Positions 31,025 through 31,569 of a stretch of DNA of 31,569 bases are shown here, in pieces. A program made the position numbers and the translations under genes. Source of the DNA: DATKKK01 sp964354625 (GTDB lineage: Archaea; Thermoproteota; Bathyarchaeia; Bathyarchaeales; Bathycorpusculaceae); NCBI GenBank assembly GCA_964354625.1, contig CAYHAK010000013.1, positions 1 to 31,569 of the forward strand, in the 5' to 3' direction. Position 1 is the stretch's first letter. The number at the start of each line of letters is the position of its first letter. Under the pieces are notes generated by a model that saw nothing but the letters and a program-made list of their open reading frames with translations, did not search any database and had not been told where the DNA came from.

Positions 31025-31569
31025 TCCTTGATCACCTTTCTTCTCAGGATCGATGATGGAAGCGAGTACATGTAAAACGTGCCTATCGGATCAATGATCT
31101 GACCCATCAACGCCTCAACCTCCTCATCCGAGTACTTCTCTTTCTCCTCCTCCAACCCCAGTATAGAGGCCAAAGCGCTCATCATAGCGGCACCCTGCTC
31201 AGGAGAATTCGGACAAGGCCCACCACAACCCGTGCAAGGCATATCAACGGTCAGGCACTGAGCGCTGCAACCACTGCGAGTAGCCGGTCCCATGCAGATT
31301 ATTCCTTGTTCCAGCAGGCACCTCTCAGGCTCGGGAGCCTTCTCATGAACACGATAGATCTTGGAGATCTTCTTGTTCTCCTTCTTCCGTGGGCACTCGT
31401 CGCACACCGATCTCAGTGGCGCAAGCACCGAGCCCTTCGGCGGCAGTTGATTCTTGGCTATGGCGTCTACGGCGTTGGCTATCAGCTTGACCGGAGGTGG
31501 ACAACCCGGCAAGTAATAGTCCACATCCACGGTCTGATCCAACGTCCGAACTGTATCGTAGAACTCTGG
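31021..31569 (-). CDS. mvhG: [NiFe] hydrogenase small subunit, MvhG-like, C-terminal part
   Basis: The C-terminal 180 or so residues of the electron-transfer subunit; the N-terminus lies off the right edge, as the frame is open through 31569. Iron-sulfur ligands visible are Cys in YYLPGCPPP (proximal cluster), CDECPRKK, CLLEQGIICMGPAT with SGCSAQC, and PCTGCGGPCPN. This set of [4Fe-4S] sites is that of the MvhG/FrhG type small subunit. A TTG at 31540-31542 is not the start, since the coding continues upstream. It is co-translated with the large subunit. Confidence 0.92.
   Translation of the reverse strand, partial: PEFYDTVRTLDQTVDVDYYLPGCPPPVKLIANAVDAIAKNQLPPKGSVLAPLRSVCDECPRKKENKKISKIYRVHEKAPEPERCLLEQGIICMGPATRSGCSAQCLTVDMPCTGCGGPCPNSPEQGAAMMSALASILGLEEEKEKYSDEEVEALMGQIIDPIGTFYMYSLPSSILRRKVIKE

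Noticed and set aside
1..31569. CRISPR array, rRNA genes or complete insertion sequence
   Set aside because: No regularly spaced repeats, no rRNA-like segments and no transposase motifs were seen on either strand.
20322..31569. Calling the organism a methanogen from TfrAB and Mvh genes
   Set aside because: Both families also occur in non-methanogens, and no methyl-CoM reductase or C1-pathway gene is present in the window.

Overview
The window looks like a chromosomal segment of an anaerobic archaeon. Supporting evidence is a GMP synthetase split into two genes, deoxyhypusine synthase, TATA-type promoters about 25-45 bases ahead of starts, Shine-Dalgarno motifs inside operons, frequent TTG/GTG starts, encoded tRNA CCA ends, a MvhAG-type [NiFe] hydrogenase and a thiol:fumarate-reductase-type enzyme. 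The gene set would fit a Bathyarchaeia-like or related uncultured lineage, but there is no rRNA gene here to prove it.

Layout. 1-400: 3' part of tRNA-Pro(GGG) followed by a C-terminal scrap of a tyrosine recombinase and a degenerate copy of the tRNA end, i.e. the scar of an integrated element. 395-2106: an FMN-binding NimA-like protein, an SCP2-domain protein and a class II aldolase. 2350-3038: a CAT-anticodon tRNA and a flavodoxin. 3039-3646 is a gene-poor stretch with repeats. 3647-7494: a Xaa-Pro peptidase and a three-gene ABC-2 exporter. 7491-8301: a MoaD-like protein and a winged-helix regulator.

8511-16121 is the metabolic core. It holds methylmalonyl-CoA mutase large subunit (+), and on the opposite strand methylmalonyl-CoA epimerase, biotin-protein ligase, an anchored extracytoplasmic protein of unknown function, a PccB/12S-type carboxyltransferase, a PycB/5S-type carboxyltransferase and a biotin carrier protein. 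No biotin carboxylase is present. That is the subunit set of a methylmalonyl-CoA:pyruvate transcarboxylase, so the locus could run a Wood-Werkman-like succinate/propionyl-CoA route. At 20322-23601 a TfrA-TfrB pair (flavoprotein plus FeS/CCG fusion) can interconvert fumarate and succinate, the adjoining step of that route.

16262-20099 holds housekeeping and stress genes: parvulin, a coiled-coil protein, a winged-helix protein, a cupin, the two GMP synthetase subunits and rubrerythrin. 23624-29015 holds a small Cys-rich protein coupled to deoxyhypusine synthase, a GNAT / unknown / metallo-beta-lactamase operon, and a tandem pair of HEXXH proteins. 29017-31569 holds a hydrogenase maturation protease, the hydrogenase large subunit and the C-terminal part of the small subunit, which runs off the right edge. 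H2 oxidation or evolution may supply or drain electrons for the thiol/fumarate chemistry; this link is inference from gene content.
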